This document shows, piece by piece, positions 17,120 through 26,801 of a DNA stretch of 58,893 bases. Numbering within the stretch: the stretch's first letter is position 1; each line of letters opens with the position of its first letter. Below the pieces are notes generated by a model. It saw only the letters and a list, made by a program, of their open reading frames with translations, did no database searches and was not told where the DNA came from. The translations under genes and the position numbers were made by a program. Origin of the DNA: Bacteroidaceae bacterium (GTDB taxonomy: Bacteria; Bacteroidota; Bacteroidia; Bacteroidales; Bacteroidaceae); contig JAKSLP010000013.1 of assembly GCA_024401115.1 (NCBI GenBank), forward strand, positions 1 through 58,893, read 5' to 3'.

Positions 17120-20100
17120 TTAGAATGAAACATTAATACCCAAAAGAACCTTCTTAGAAGCAGGATAAGAACCGTTATCAATACCCATAGCAGAACCGGT
17201 ACCACCAGTAGCCTCAGGATCGAAACCTAAGTATGGAGTAAAGGTGAAGAAGTCCTCCAAAGAAGCATAAATACGGCAAGTGTTCATGAATGCTTTCTTC
17301 AGCACCTTCTTAGGCAAGGTATAACCCAACTGGATCTGCTTAATCTTGAAGAAGCTAGCATTGAATACCATTGCAGAAGAGTTCAGGTACCAATCTAAGT
17401 CTGCAGAAGCTCTTGGCAACATAGCCTGATGTGCTGCCATACCTGGAGTCCAACGACCAGTGTAGAACAATTCTCTAGTCTTGTTGTAAGAGTTCTGACC
17501 GTCACCACGACCGTAGTTGTTGAAAATCTGGTTGCCATAAGAACCAGTACCGAATAAAGTAAAGTCGAAGCCTTTGTATGATGCACTCAAAGTGATACCA
17601 TATGTGAAATCAGGTACTGCATCACCGATGTCTGTCTTATCTGAATCATCTACAATACCGTCACCATTCAAATCTTTGAACTGTGGGTTACCTTCACCAT
17701 CGATATAGTCGAACTCGTAACCGTAATAGTGCCATACTGAGTGATTCTTCTCGAATACTGTACGAACCTTGTTATAACAAGAAGTTCCGTTCAAACGAGT
17801 GATTGATGGGTGCAGGTAGGTTACCTTGTTCTTCAAAGTTGCGATGTTACCACGAACACTGTACTTGAAGTCACCAATGTTGTCCTGCCACCCCAACTCC
17901 AATTCGATACCAGAGTTTGTTACGTTACCAGCGTTTAAGGCTGCAGAGGTACCACCCTGTTCCATTGACAGGATAGCCTGACCTTCTGGAATCAGCAAAT
18001 CTTTTGTGGACTTCTTGTACCAGTCGGCTGCAATAGTTAAACGGTTCTGGAACAAACGTGCGTCGAAACCTAAGTCGAGCTGCTCAGAAGTCTCCCATGT
18101 TAATTCTAAGTTACCCATAGTCTTAGGGAATGAAGAAGTAATCATGTCGGTCATACCTGTTGTAGGATTCCACATCGCTACATTGAAACCTGATCGCATG
18201 TCGGCTGAATACATGTAGTTGTACAGTGCGGAAATAGAACCGTTCTGACCCCATGAACCACGGATTTTTAAGTCATCCAACCAGCTCTGTGTACCTTCCA
18301 TGAAGTTCTCACGAGTTACAGTCCAACCTACAGATACTGCAGGAAAATAACCCCAACGGTTGTTGCGTGGCAATCTTGCCAAGTCATAAGCATCTGCACG
18401 GAGAGATGCTTGGATCATGTACTTGCTGTCATAGGTGTAACCAACACGACCATAGTATGAAAGAGAAGTTGAGACGCTTTGTGCACCACCAACACCCTTA
18501 TTGTCTACAGAAGAAAGACCGTTGTTTAAGTCTGAGAAACCATACCAGTCATCAATCAACACTGCATCGCCCTTAGAGTCTGCTAAAGAGCCACTGGTAT
18601 AGTCATTGATGTTCTTAGTGAATGACATACCGGCCATAGCTGTTATATCGTGCTTTTCAGCGATTGTCTTCATGTAGTTTGCGAAGTTCTCCCACTGGTA
18701 ATAGGTTCCCATGTTGGTCTGACCATTCAAGTCAATCTTAGTGTTGCTGGCTGTTGCAAAACCATACCATTTCTTGCTCATTGACTTAGAGTGGCTAGCA
18801 TTCAATCTGTAACCAAAACGAGAAGTAAATGTGAATCCCTTGAATGGAGTAATGTTAGCATAAGCGCTACCAGTTACATTCCAACCATAGTTCTCTGAAT
18901 TTCCGTTGTTAATCAAAATCAGAGGGTTATACATATCATCAGAGAATGATGAAACGCCATAATATCTACCTGAAGGATCTTTTAACAGAGTGTGACCCTG
19001 TGCCAGTGCACGTCTCATGTCTGGAGTCAGTTCGCTTTCAGCATAAGAAACCTTAGTCAGAGGGTCCATGTGCATGGTAGAGGTAATAACGTTGCCTGCA
19101 TAACCGGTAACACCAGTAGCAACGCTACGCTGCGTATACTTTTCAATCTGGTTGTTAGTACCAACGGTCAACCATGATGTGATCTTATGGTCTGCTGTAA
19201 CATTACCTGTCAAACGACGATAAGTGTCACGGTTTCCAGTTACGATACCGTTATCAGCAACGTGACCCAAAGAAATGTAGTATGAACCCTTATCGGTTGC
19301 ATTCTGCATTGAAATGGTGTACTTGTGCATTGCTGAGTTCTCGAATGCACCCTTATACCAATCGGTATCGGTCTTGCCGTCCCAACCATTAGCCATAGCA
19401 TTTGACTTGTACTCTTCAGTGCTCAAGCCTAAACGCTCAGACTCGTACTGGATGTACTCCTGTGCATTCAGTAAGGCAGGAGTGTGTGCCAGACTCTGAG
19501 AAGAGAACTGATACTCGAAGTTGATGGTACCCCACTTGTTCTCTGATGCCTTACCCTTCTTGGTGGTGATCAATACAACACCGTTACCAGCCTGAGCACC
19601 GTAGATAGCTGCAGAAGCAGCATCCTTCAAGATTTCCATTGACTCGATATCGTTAGGCTCAATACCTGAGATGTTATCCAAACGTACACCGTCAACTACG
19701 AACAGAGGAGCTGCATCGTTGTTTGAAGAGAAACCACGAACACGGATAGATGGAGACTCACCTGGCTTGTTGGCCTGAACCACGTTTACACCGGCGGTCT
19801 TACCCTGCAGAGCTGACTGAGCGTTGGTGATTGAACGGTGCTCCATATCGCTTGCCTTTACAGATGAAATTGCACCGGTAACCGCACTCTTCTTCTGAAC
19901 ACCGTAACCTACAACGATTACCTCGTCCAAAACGTCGCTGTCCTCAGCCAAGGTAATGTTCATGTTACCTGAAGCCTGAACTTCCTGGGTTACATAACCC
20001 ACATACGAAATTACCAAAGTTGCGCCGTTCTTTACGCTCAAGGTAAAGTTACCGTCAAAATCGGTAATGGTACCGTTAGTGGTACCCTTTTCCAAAACAC

Positions 20101-20245
20101 TGGCACCGATGATAGGCTCACCGGTAGCATCAATGACTGTACCCTTAGCGGTGGTCTGTGCTAATGCTACAGACACGCCTACAAAGATGAATAAGAACAT
20201 AGATAATGCTCTCTTCATCCAAGTACTAGATTTGATTTTTTCCAT
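17120..20245 (-). CDS. SusC/RagA-family TonB-dependent outer membrane transporter
   Basis: Energy-dependent importer of oligosaccharides across the outer membrane, partner of SusD. The 1041 residues include a signal peptide ending near VSVALAQ, a carboxypeptidase-regulatory-like domain (about 31-110, GTVIDATGEPIIGASVLEKG), the TonB box and plug domain with DEVIVVGYGVQKKSAVTGAI and the ISGIEPNDIESMEILKDAAS segment, and a C-terminal 22-strand barrel ending KKVLLGINVSF. The FKDLNGDGIVDDSDKTDIG loop is common in SusC proteins. A -7 box (20302-20295) lies about 50 bases upstream. The divergent HTCS gene is the probable activator. Length is normal for the family. Confidence 0.96.
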   Translation of the reverse strand: MEKIKSSTWMKRALSMFLFIFVGVSVALAQTTAKGTVIDATGEPIIGASVLEKGTTNGTITDFDGNFTLSVKNGATLVISYVGYVTQEVQASGNMNITLAEDSDVLDEVIVVGYGVQKKSAVTGAISSVKASDMEHRSITNAQSALQGKTAGVNVVQANKPGESPSIRVRGFSSNNDAAPLFVVDGVRLDNISGIEPNDIESMEILKDAASAAIYGAQAGNGVVLITTKKGKASENKWGTINFEYQFSSQSLAHTPALLNAQEYIQYESERLGLSTEEYKSNAMANGWDGKTDTDWYKGAFENSAMHKYTISMQNATDKGSYYISLGHVADNGIVTGNRDTYRRLTGNVTADHKITSWLTVGTNNQIEKYTQRSVATGVTGYAGNVITSTMHMDPLTKVSYAESELTPDMRRALAQGHTLLKDPSGRYYGVSSFSDDMYNPLILINNGNSENYGWNVTGSAYANITPFKGFTFTSRFGYRLNASHSKSMSKKWYGFATASNTKIDLNGQTNMGTYYQWENFANYMKTIAEKHDITAMAGMSFTKNINDYTSGSLADSKGDAVLIDDWYGFSDLNNGLSSVDNKGVGGAQSVSTSLSYYGRVGYTYDSKYMIQASLRADAYDLARLPRNNRWGYFPAVSVGWTVTRENFMEGTQSWLDDLKIRGSWGQNGSISALYNYMYSADMRSGFNVAMWNPTTGMTDMITSSFPKTMGNLELTWETSEQLDLGFDARLFQNRLTIAADWYKKSTKDLLIPEGQAILSMEQGGTSAALNAGNVTNSGIELELGWQDNIGDFKYSVRGNIATLKNKVTYLHPSITRLNGTSCYNKVRTVFEKNHSVWHYYGYEFDYIDGEGNPQFKDLNGDGIVDDSDKTDIGDAVPDFTYGITLSASYKGFDFTLFGTGSYGNQIFNNYGRGDGQNSYNKTRELFYTGRWTPGMAAHQAMLPRASADLDWYLNSSAMVFNASFFKIKQIQLGYTLPKKVLKKAFMNTCRIYASLEDFFTFTPYLGFDPEATGGTGSAMGIDNGSYPASKKVLLGINVSF

Positions 20246-20294
20246 AGATTTGTTTAATTTGTTATTGATTGAAATTGTTGAATTTTCACCGGTG

Positions 20295-20302
20295 CAAAGT
20301 TA
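20295..20302 (-). promoter_or_regulatory. -7 box of the susC-susD operon
   Basis: TAACTTTG on the minus strand, giving a leader of about 45 bases. No good TTTG is seen at -33, as expected for a promoter that depends on the divergent HTCS activator. Confidence 0.55.
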
Positions 20303-20436
20303 CACCTACTTATTATAATAGCTGTTTCCGTGACTTTTCTTTTGTTTTCCCTATCTTTTTATCCTTTTCCAAATCTTTATATGGCTTTTCCTTATCTTTT
20401 TTGATAGTGTTTTAGCTCATATTGATACAATTTTGC

Positions 20437-20444
20437 TAACTTTG
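20437..20444 (+). promoter_or_regulatory. -7 box overlapping the start region of the HTCS gene
   Basis: TAACTTTG ends only five bases before the ATG at 20450, so transcription should begin almost at the start codon. It also rules out the in-frame GTG at 20444, which lies inside the box. Confidence 0.5.
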
Positions 20445-20449
20445 TGCCC

Positions 20450-23400
20450 ATGAATTCGAAATTATCTATTTTTAGGCTGGCTTGGGCTTTTTGGTTGCTG
20501 TTTTTCTCCTGCCAGTTGCAGGCACAGGGAGTTTATCAAAATAAGCTTCCTAGTACGACAGTGAATGCCGTTGCCGAGGACCATCAAGGCTTTCTTTGGA
20601 TTGGTACGACGCATGGGTTGAGTCGCTATGACGGTTACAATTATCTGACCTTTTACACGCAAAATAATGATTATTCACTGCTGAATGATGACATCCAGGC
20701 ACTGATGACCGATGCACAGGGACGGGTGTGGGTAAGTACTGAATGCGGCTTGAGTGTGTATGAGAACGGACGTTTCCGTCATCCCGATGCAACCAGTTTC
20801 AATGTTAAGTACAGATTACTGGATGTGGACGAGAACACTTTACTGGCCGCTGACCGTCAGGGTGTGGAATTGGTGGATAAAGCCACTTTCCGTGAGAGCA
20901 AGAGTTTCAACACGCCTAAGAATACTTGGCCTTTTCTTTATTTTAATAAGAGTAAACAGCAGATTTGGGTGATATGTCCAAATCCGGAGCATCGAAAGAC
21001 GACAACCTATGTCTTTGACAAGGCCCTGAATCTGCTCAAAACCTCGCAGATTGACAGGGTGGTTACCGATATGCAGGCAGGAAGCGATGGAATGTTGTGG
21101 CTGCTGTATGAAGGAGATTTGGGATGCTATGATTCCAATTCTCAGAAGTATGTTTCATTGCCAGCTGAACTGGAACAGCTGATCCGTCTGCGCCGGGTCG
21201 ATTTCATTTGCTTGGGGCAGGACAATCAGTCTTTGGGACTTGGCGTTCAGGGATTGGGGCTGTATCGGTATGACCTTATCACTCATCATTTTGAGACCTA
21301 TAATACTCTCCGCAGACAGGTGCCCTCTGCTTCCTTGGCTTATCTCAGTAGCCGGGGAACGTTGTGGATGTCGGATAAAGCCGGAACTTTCACCTCGTTT
21401 TCTGATTCCCGACTGTATGAGAATGTGGAATTGAATGACTATGCGCTCACCATTGCTCCTGACCATCAGGATCAGATATGGATCCGCTCCTTTGAACATT
21501 TGTACCATATGAATCCGTTAACCCGTCAGGTGACTAATGTGTTGAATGATGAGGTGGGTGAATTCCTGATTGATGATGAGGATCGTTTGTGCTTGATTAA
21601 GAATTCCAATCATCTGATGGTATACGAGATTCATGGCAAGAGTTTGTCGTTGAATGAGGATTTTGAAATGGCTGAGGCCATCTTCTCGGTTTGTCTGGAT
21701 GCAAAAAAGCGTTTGTGGTTGGCTACTCCCAAGTCATTGGGCATGATTGATAAGAACGGACAGTTGAACGTTTTGCCTACTCCGGATAATGTAGTGGTGA
21801 CAGGATTGTATGAGGCGCTCCCTGCTCGTGACCTGATTATGACCACGGAAAAAGGTGTGGTCTATCGCTTAGTGGGTGATCGGTTTGAAGTGTTTGACAT
21901 GCCGGTTAAGAATCCAACCTTCTACTACCATGAACCCGATAATCCAATTATGCTCATTGGATCTTATAATGAAGGTGTTACCGTCTTTAATTTGGAAACT
22001 ACCCAAGCTTTCAACATTACCAATAAGCATAATCTGGCAGAGAACCATGTGAAGACTATTCTAAAAGATAGGGATGGAAATTTCTGGTTTGGTGGACCTA
22101 ATTCAGTGTCCCGGTTGTGTGTTGCCGACAGTACCATAACCCAGGTCCATGATGCCAGTCGTTCAGGCGGTTTACTCTATGCCGGCAGTTGCATTGACAA
22201 TAATATTTTGTATTATGCCGGAGCCGGTGGCTTGACAATTATTAATCCGGCCGATTTCAGCACCAAGCAACTGTCCACTCAGGTGGCTGTCATGTTGGAT
22301 GGTATTTTCATGAACGGCCAGGTGTTTGAGTGGAACCAGGTTGAAAAACTGGAGTTTCCTTATAACCAAAGCCTTCTGTTGTTCCGTTTCGTGGGTGTAG
22401 ATCTGGAGAATGGTGAACATCTGAAGTATGAATATCAATTGGAGGGATACGATAAGCAGTGGATTCTTGCCGATGACAGCCGTAGAGCCATCTACTCTCA
22501 GTTGCCTGCCGGCAAATATACATTCCGTGTCAGGGCCCGTTTGGAGAACGGCAATTGGAGTCCTAACGAACTGATTCTTCCTTTTGTGGTAGAGACTGCT
22601 CCTTGGGCCACTTGGTGGGCAAAGTGCCTGTATCTGCTCCTAATTATGAGCCTGGCAGTTTTGGGACTTGGTTTGTATGTTAAGTGGAGGTTGCAGCGTG
22701 AACGCCTCAATCTTTCCCAAAAGCGTGAGGAGATGCAACAGGAACACATTGATTTCATGACCAATCTGTCGCATGAAATCCGCACTCCGCTGGTACTCAT
22801 CTATGCTCCATTGAAGGATTTACTGAAGGACTCATCGATAGGTGAGGATAGCCGGAAACTGATTCAGCTAATGCTTCATAATACCGAGAAACTCAGGCAT
22901 CTGGTTGGTCAGATTATGACTACCGATCATCCGGATACAAAAGAACACTTGCATGTTGCTGAGAGCCGAATGGATGTTTTTGTCCGTAATCTGGTGGATA
23001 ATTTCAGGTTTGTGGCTCAGGAACGCCAACTGGATTTGCAGACAGGCCGTATCGATGAGTTTGCCCCTGCATGGTATGATGCGGAGAAAGTAGAGAAGAT
23101 TCTGTGTAATTTCTTGAGTAATGCTATCAAGTATACTCCAGCCGGCGGCCATATACGCTTGGATTTTAGAATAGAGGATGGAAAGGCCCTGATTAACGTT
23201 TCTGATGACGGACCGGGTGTTCCGCAGGATAAGCGTGAAAAAATATTTGAGCGTTATTATCGTTTGGATGCAGAAGAGAGAGTTTCACATGCCGGCGGTC
23301 ATGGTATCGGCTTGCATTATTCCCAGTTCCTGGCGCGATTGCATAAGGGTGACATCACCTATACTCAGATCCAGCCTCATGGTAGCGTGTTTACACTGGT

Positions 23401-24289
23401 TATCCCTGTGTCCAGGGATAGTTACTCCGATGATGATGTCATTGATAATGCCAATCTGATGCTTTGGAATGACCGCACACTTCAACCTCAGATGACGGTG
23501 GAGTCGGGCGCTAAGGACAAGACGGTACTGATTGTGGAGGATAATAACGATGTGCTTCAGTACCTGATGCAGCTGTTCTCGGCAGAATTTAATGTTATGG
23601 GTGCTCCCGACGGTGAGGAGGCATTGGAGGCTCTCCGTCTAAACATGCCAGATCTGGTAGTGGCGGATGTGGTCATGCCTCGCAAGGATGGCTTCGAACT
23701 GTGCCGGGAAATCAAGCATGACGAGAACCTGAAGCATCTGCCTGTGCTGATGCTGACGGCCAAGAATGACTCGCAGAACCAAATCCAGGGTCTGGACAGT
23801 GGTGTGGATGCATTTGTGGGCAAGCCTTTTGATCCGGACGTGCTGATGGCCACCGCACGCAACCTGCTCAAGCAGCGTAGTCTTTTCCAGGAGATGGTCC
23901 GCAATACCACTTCTCATACGTTGTCCGACTTGAATGCGGAGCAGAGTGAAGAACAGAATTCACTGACCGAACGTGACCGGGTGTTCATGGAGAACCTGTA
24001 TAAGGCCATCGATGCACACTTGTCAGAAAACGAATTCAATGTTAATGAATTGGCCAAGGAACTGCTGGTCAGCTACAGCCTATTATATAATAAGGTGAAA
24101 GCACTGACCGGTGAGACTCCTCAGCATTTTCTGACTACTTACCGCATGAACCGTGCCATGGAATTGCTCAAGACGCGTAAATATACGGTCAGTGAGGTTT
24201 GTTATATGGTGGGTGCCTCATCACCGGCCAATTTCTCAAAGGCATTTAGGAAGCAGTTCGATGTAGCTCCAAGTTCTGTGCTGATGTAA
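20450..24289 (+). CDS. hybrid two-component system regulator (HTCS)
   Basis: One-protein sensor and activator for the adjacent utilisation locus. The 1279 residues run: signal peptide (1-26, ending CQLQAQ), periplasmic two-component propeller repeats (about 30-650, e.g. DHQGFLWIGTTHGLSRYDG), a Y_Y_Y domain (about 660-725), one TM helix (about 731-750), histidine kinase with H775 in NLSHEIRTP, N-box NFLSNAIKYTP and G-boxes DDGPGVP and GGHGIGLHY, a receiver domain with phospho-acceptor D1073 in VADVVMP, and an AraC-type HTH at the C-terminus (about 1180-1279, QHFLTTYRMNRAMELLKTRK). All catalytic residues appear present. It diverges from susC, whose promoter it probably activates when a glycan fragment binds the propeller. 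Confidence 0.96.
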   Translation: MNSKLSIFRLAWAFWLLFFSCQLQAQGVYQNKLPSTTVNAVAEDHQGFLWIGTTHGLSRYDGYNYLTFYTQNNDYSLLNDDIQALMTDAQGRVWVSTECGLSVYENGRFRHPDATSFNVKYRLLDVDENTLLAADRQGVELVDKATFRESKSFNTPKNTWPFLYFNKSKQQIWVICPNPEHRKTTTYVFDKALNLLKTSQIDRVVTDMQAGSDGMLWLLYEGDLGCYDSNSQKYVSLPAELEQLIRLRRVDFICLGQDNQSLGLGVQGLGLYRYDLITHHFETYNTLRRQVPSASLAYLSSRGTLWMSDKAGTFTSFSDSRLYENVELNDYALTIAPDHQDQIWIRSFEHLYHMNPLTRQVTNVLNDEVGEFLIDDEDRLCLIKNSNHLMVYEIHGKSLSLNEDFEMAEAIFSVCLDAKKRLWLATPKSLGMIDKNGQLNVLPTPDNVVVTGLYEALPARDLIMTTEKGVVYRLVGDRFEVFDMPVKNPTFYYHEPDNPIMLIGSYNEGVTVFNLETTQAFNITNKHNLAENHVKTILKDRDGNFWFGGPNSVSRLCVADSTITQVHDASRSGGLLYAGSCIDNNILYYAGAGGLTIINPADFSTKQLSTQVAVMLDGIFMNGQVFEWNQVEKLEFPYNQSLLLFRFVGVDLENGEHLKYEYQLEGYDKQWILADDSRRAIYSQLPAGKYTFRVRARLENGNWSPNELILPFVVETAPWATWWAKCLYLLLIMSLAVLGLGLYVKWRLQRERLNLSQKREEMQQEHIDFMTNLSHEIRTPLVLIYAPLKDLLKDSSIGEDSRKLIQLMLHNTEKLRHLVGQIMTTDHPDTKEHLHVAESRMDVFVRNLVDNFRFVAQERQLDLQTGRIDEFAPAWYDAEKVEKILCNFLSNAIKYTPAGGHIRLDFRIEDGKALINVSDDGPGVPQDKREKIFERYYRLDAEERVSHAGGHGIGLHYSQFLARLHKGDITYTQIQPHGSVFTLVIPVSRDSYSDDDVIDNANLMLWNDRTLQPQMTVESGAKDKTVLIVEDNNDVLQYLMQLFSAEFNVMGAPDGEEALEALRLNMPDLVVADVVMPRKDGFELCREIKHDENLKHLPVLMLTAKNDSQNQIQGLDSGVDAFVGKPFDPDVLMATARNLLKQRSLFQEMVRNTTSHTLSDLNAEQSEEQNSLTERDRVFMENLYKAIDAHLSENEFNVNELAKELLVSYSLLYNKVKALTGETPQHFLTTYRMNRAMELLKTRKYTVSEVCYMVGASSPANFSKAFRKQFDVAPSSVLM

Positions 24290-24377
24290 ATAAAGGAACT
24301 TTACATGTGCAGATGTCTGAAAATGTGTTTTTTTTCATTTTTTTGAAAATAAATGGGATTATCAACTGAAAAACACG

Positions 24378-24385
24378 TACTTTTG
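24378..24385 (+). promoter_or_regulatory. -7 box of the lipoprotein GH3 gene
   Basis: TACTTTTG, 30 bases before the ATG at 24416. It indicates a separate promoter, so this GH3 is not simply read from the HTCS gene. Confidence 0.5.
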
Positions 24386-24415
24386 CATATAATATCATTA
24401 CATTAATTAATAACC

Positions 24416-26749
24416 ATGAAAAAAAGAACTTTATTTTCTGCTGCGGTATTAGCTCTGATGGGCTCGGCAGCATTGACCAGTTGCGGTCCTAAGTACTCTA
24501 TCGAGGAGCACGGACAGTACAATCTGGTTATCCAGAACGGTGGTGCTACTCTGGGTTATTCTCCAGAAAGCGGTGTTCAGCTGATTGAGGACGGTGGTTA
24601 TGCGTTCAAGGATTTGAACCGTAACGGAAAGCTGGATGTTTATGAGGATTGGCGTAAGACTCCAAAGGAGCGTGCAAAGGATTTGGCAGCTCAGTTGTCT
24701 GTTGAGGAAATTGCTGGTTTGATGCTGTATAGTGCTCACCAGGCTGTTCCTGCTACTGGCCGTGCCGGTGCACGTCGCGCAACCGTGACATATAATGACA
24801 CCACTCTGGAAGCTAGTGGTCTGAAGAGTTGGGATATGACCGATCAGCAGAAGAAGTTCCTGAAAGAGGATAATGTACGTGCCGTATTGGTTACTCAGGT
24901 AGAGAGCCCTGAGGTTGCTGCTAAGTGGAACAACAATGTTCAGGCTTTCGTAGAGAGCTTCGGTCATGGTATTCCTGCAAACAACAGTTCTGACCCACGT
25001 CACACTTCACGCTCAGATGCTGAGTACGATGCCGGTGCAGGTGGTGAGATTTCTATCTGGCCTTCATCTTTGGGTATGGCTGCAACATTTGATCCTGCTA
25101 TCATGAAGCAGTTCGGTAACATCGCATCTCAGGAATATCGTGCTTTGGGTATTGCCACCGCACTGTCTCCTCAGGTTGACTTGGCTACCGATCCACGCTG
25201 GAGCCGTTTCAGCGGTACTTTCGGTGATGATTCAGATTTGGCTACCGATATGGCTCGCGCATATTGCGATGGTTTCCAGACTTCTCCAGAAGGCATGCGT
25301 ATCGATGGTGCTTGGGGTTATCAGTCTGTAAACGCTATGGTTAAGCATTGGTATGGTTACGGCGCACAGGAAGGTGGTCGTGACTCTCACTATTGCTACG
25401 GTAAGTTTGCTGTTTATCCAGGCAACAACTTGGCAGAACACAAGAAGTCGTTTACCGAGGGTGCTTTCAAGTTGGAAGACGGTACAGAAATGGCATCAGC
25501 TGTAATGCCTATCTACAGTATTCTGTTCAACCAGGATCCTGACGGAAAGACCAACGTTGGTGGTAGCTACAGTAAGTGGATGATTCAGCAACAGCTTCGT
25601 GAGGAGGCAGGTTTCGACGGTGTAGCTTGTACCGACTGGAACATCATGTTCGACAACAATGCTGTTGAGGCATTCGGCGGTATGTGCTGGGGTGTTGAGA
25701 ATGTGCCTGTTGCAGAGCGTCACTTCATGATTCTGGAGGCTGGTGTTGACCAGTTCGGTGGTCAGAACGATAAGGGCCCGGTTTTGGAGGCTTATAAGAT
25801 CTGGAGTGACAAGTATGGCAAGGAGAGTGCTGACGAGCGTTTCCAGAAGTCTGCTTACCGTTTGTTGCTGAACGTATTCCGCACCGGTTTGTTCGAGAAT
25901 CCATACCTGGATCCAGAGGAGACCAAGGCTATCGTTGGTAACCCTGAGTTTATGAAGGCTGGTTACGAGGCACAGCTGAAGTCTGTCGTTATGGTTAAGA
26001 ACCACGAGAAGGCTCTGCCAGTTGCAGAGAAGAAGAATGTTTATGTTGCTAAGCGTCACTTCGTTCGTACCGTAGGTATGATGGGTGCCAGCGGTGAGGA
26101 TAAGTGGGACTACCCAGTTAGCTTGGATCTGGTAAAGAAGTACTACAATGTAGTTGAGGATCCAAAGGATGCTGATTTTGCATTGGTATTCATCAATGAG
26201 CCTTCAACCGGTGCAGGTTATGACGTGAAGGACCGTGAGAAGGGTGGTACCGGTTATGTTCCTGTAAGCTTGCAGTACAACGATTATACCGCAACCTATG
26301 CACGCGAGACCAGTATCGCTGGTGGCGACCCTAAGGAGAACTTCACCAACCGTTCTTATAAGGGCAAGACTGTTAAGGCTGCCAACAAGGATGATATGCA
26401 GGTTGTATTGGATACCAAGAAGGCTATGGGCGACAAGCCTGTTGTGGTAGCTCTGAATACCGGCCGTCCAGTTGTTGTTTCTGAGTTCGAGGGCGCAGCT
26501 GATGCATTGCTGGTAACCTTCAGCACCAGCAGCCAGTCTGTATTGGATATTGTAAGCGGTAAGGCTGAGCCTTCAGGTTTGCTGCCTATGGATATGCCTG
26601 TAAGCATGAAGGCTGTTGAGGAGCAGATGGAGGATGTCTCTCACGACTTCGAGTGCTACAAGGATGCTGACGGCAATGAGTACAAGTTTGCCTTCGGTAT
26701 GAACTGGAGCGGTGTTATCAACGATGACCGTGTAAAGAAGTACAAATAA
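24416..26749 (+). CDS. GH3 beta-glycosidase, lipoprotein with EF-hand-like loop
   Basis: Second GH3 enzyme of the locus, 777 residues. An SPII signal with lipobox cysteine C23 (AALTSCGPK) anchors it to a membrane. Residues 66-77 (DLNRNGKLDVYE) form a complete 12-residue EF-hand-type calcium loop ahead of the TIM barrel. The nucleophile is D407 in FDGVACTDWN; MVKHWYGYGAQEGGRDSH holds the usual KH motif. The alpha/beta sandwich domain follows, but there is no clear C-terminal fibronectin-III domain, unlike the other GH3 here. It has its own promoter and a strong terminator. Codon choice is strongly biased (GGT, AAG, GCT), suggesting high expression. Activity is probably beta-glucosidase-like; the exact sugar is unknown. 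Confidence 0.9.
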   Translation: MKKRTLFSAAVLALMGSAALTSCGPKYSIEEHGQYNLVIQNGGATLGYSPESGVQLIEDGGYAFKDLNRNGKLDVYEDWRKTPKERAKDLAAQLSVEEIAGLMLYSAHQAVPATGRAGARRATVTYNDTTLEASGLKSWDMTDQQKKFLKEDNVRAVLVTQVESPEVAAKWNNNVQAFVESFGHGIPANNSSDPRHTSRSDAEYDAGAGGEISIWPSSLGMAATFDPAIMKQFGNIASQEYRALGIATALSPQVDLATDPRWSRFSGTFGDDSDLATDMARAYCDGFQTSPEGMRIDGAWGYQSVNAMVKHWYGYGAQEGGRDSHYCYGKFAVYPGNNLAEHKKSFTEGAFKLEDGTEMASAVMPIYSILFNQDPDGKTNVGGSYSKWMIQQQLREEAGFDGVACTDWNIMFDNNAVEAFGGMCWGVENVPVAERHFMILEAGVDQFGGQNDKGPVLEAYKIWSDKYGKESADERFQKSAYRLLLNVFRTGLFENPYLDPEETKAIVGNPEFMKAGYEAQLKSVVMVKNHEKALPVAEKKNVYVAKRHFVRTVGMMGASGEDKWDYPVSLDLVKKYYNVVEDPKDADFALVFINEPSTGAGYDVKDREKGGTGYVPVSLQYNDYTATYARETSIAGGDPKENFTNRSYKGKTVKAANKDDMQVVLDTKKAMGDKPVVVALNTGRPVVVSEFEGAADALLVTFSTSSQSVLDIVSGKAEPSGLLPMDMPVSMKAVEEQMEDVSHDFECYKDADGNEYKFAFGMNWSGVINDDRVKKYK

Positions 26750-26771
26750 TCTACTCTGATATGATAAAGAA

Positions 26772-26801
26772 GGGAGGGCTTTAAAAGCTCTCCCTTTTTT
26801 T
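26772..26801 (+). terminator. terminator of the lipoprotein GH3 gene
   Basis: GGGAGGGCTT and AGCTCTCCC form a ten-pair stem (one G-T pair) with a three-base loop, followed by seven Ts. It lies 22 bases past the GH3 stop and abuts the stop of the convergent ThuA-like gene. Confidence 0.9.

Noticed and set aside
20444..20450. GTG at 20444 as the start of the HTCS gene
   Set aside because: It lies at the end of the -7 box, so it would not be transcribed; the ATG two codons later begins a normal signal peptide.
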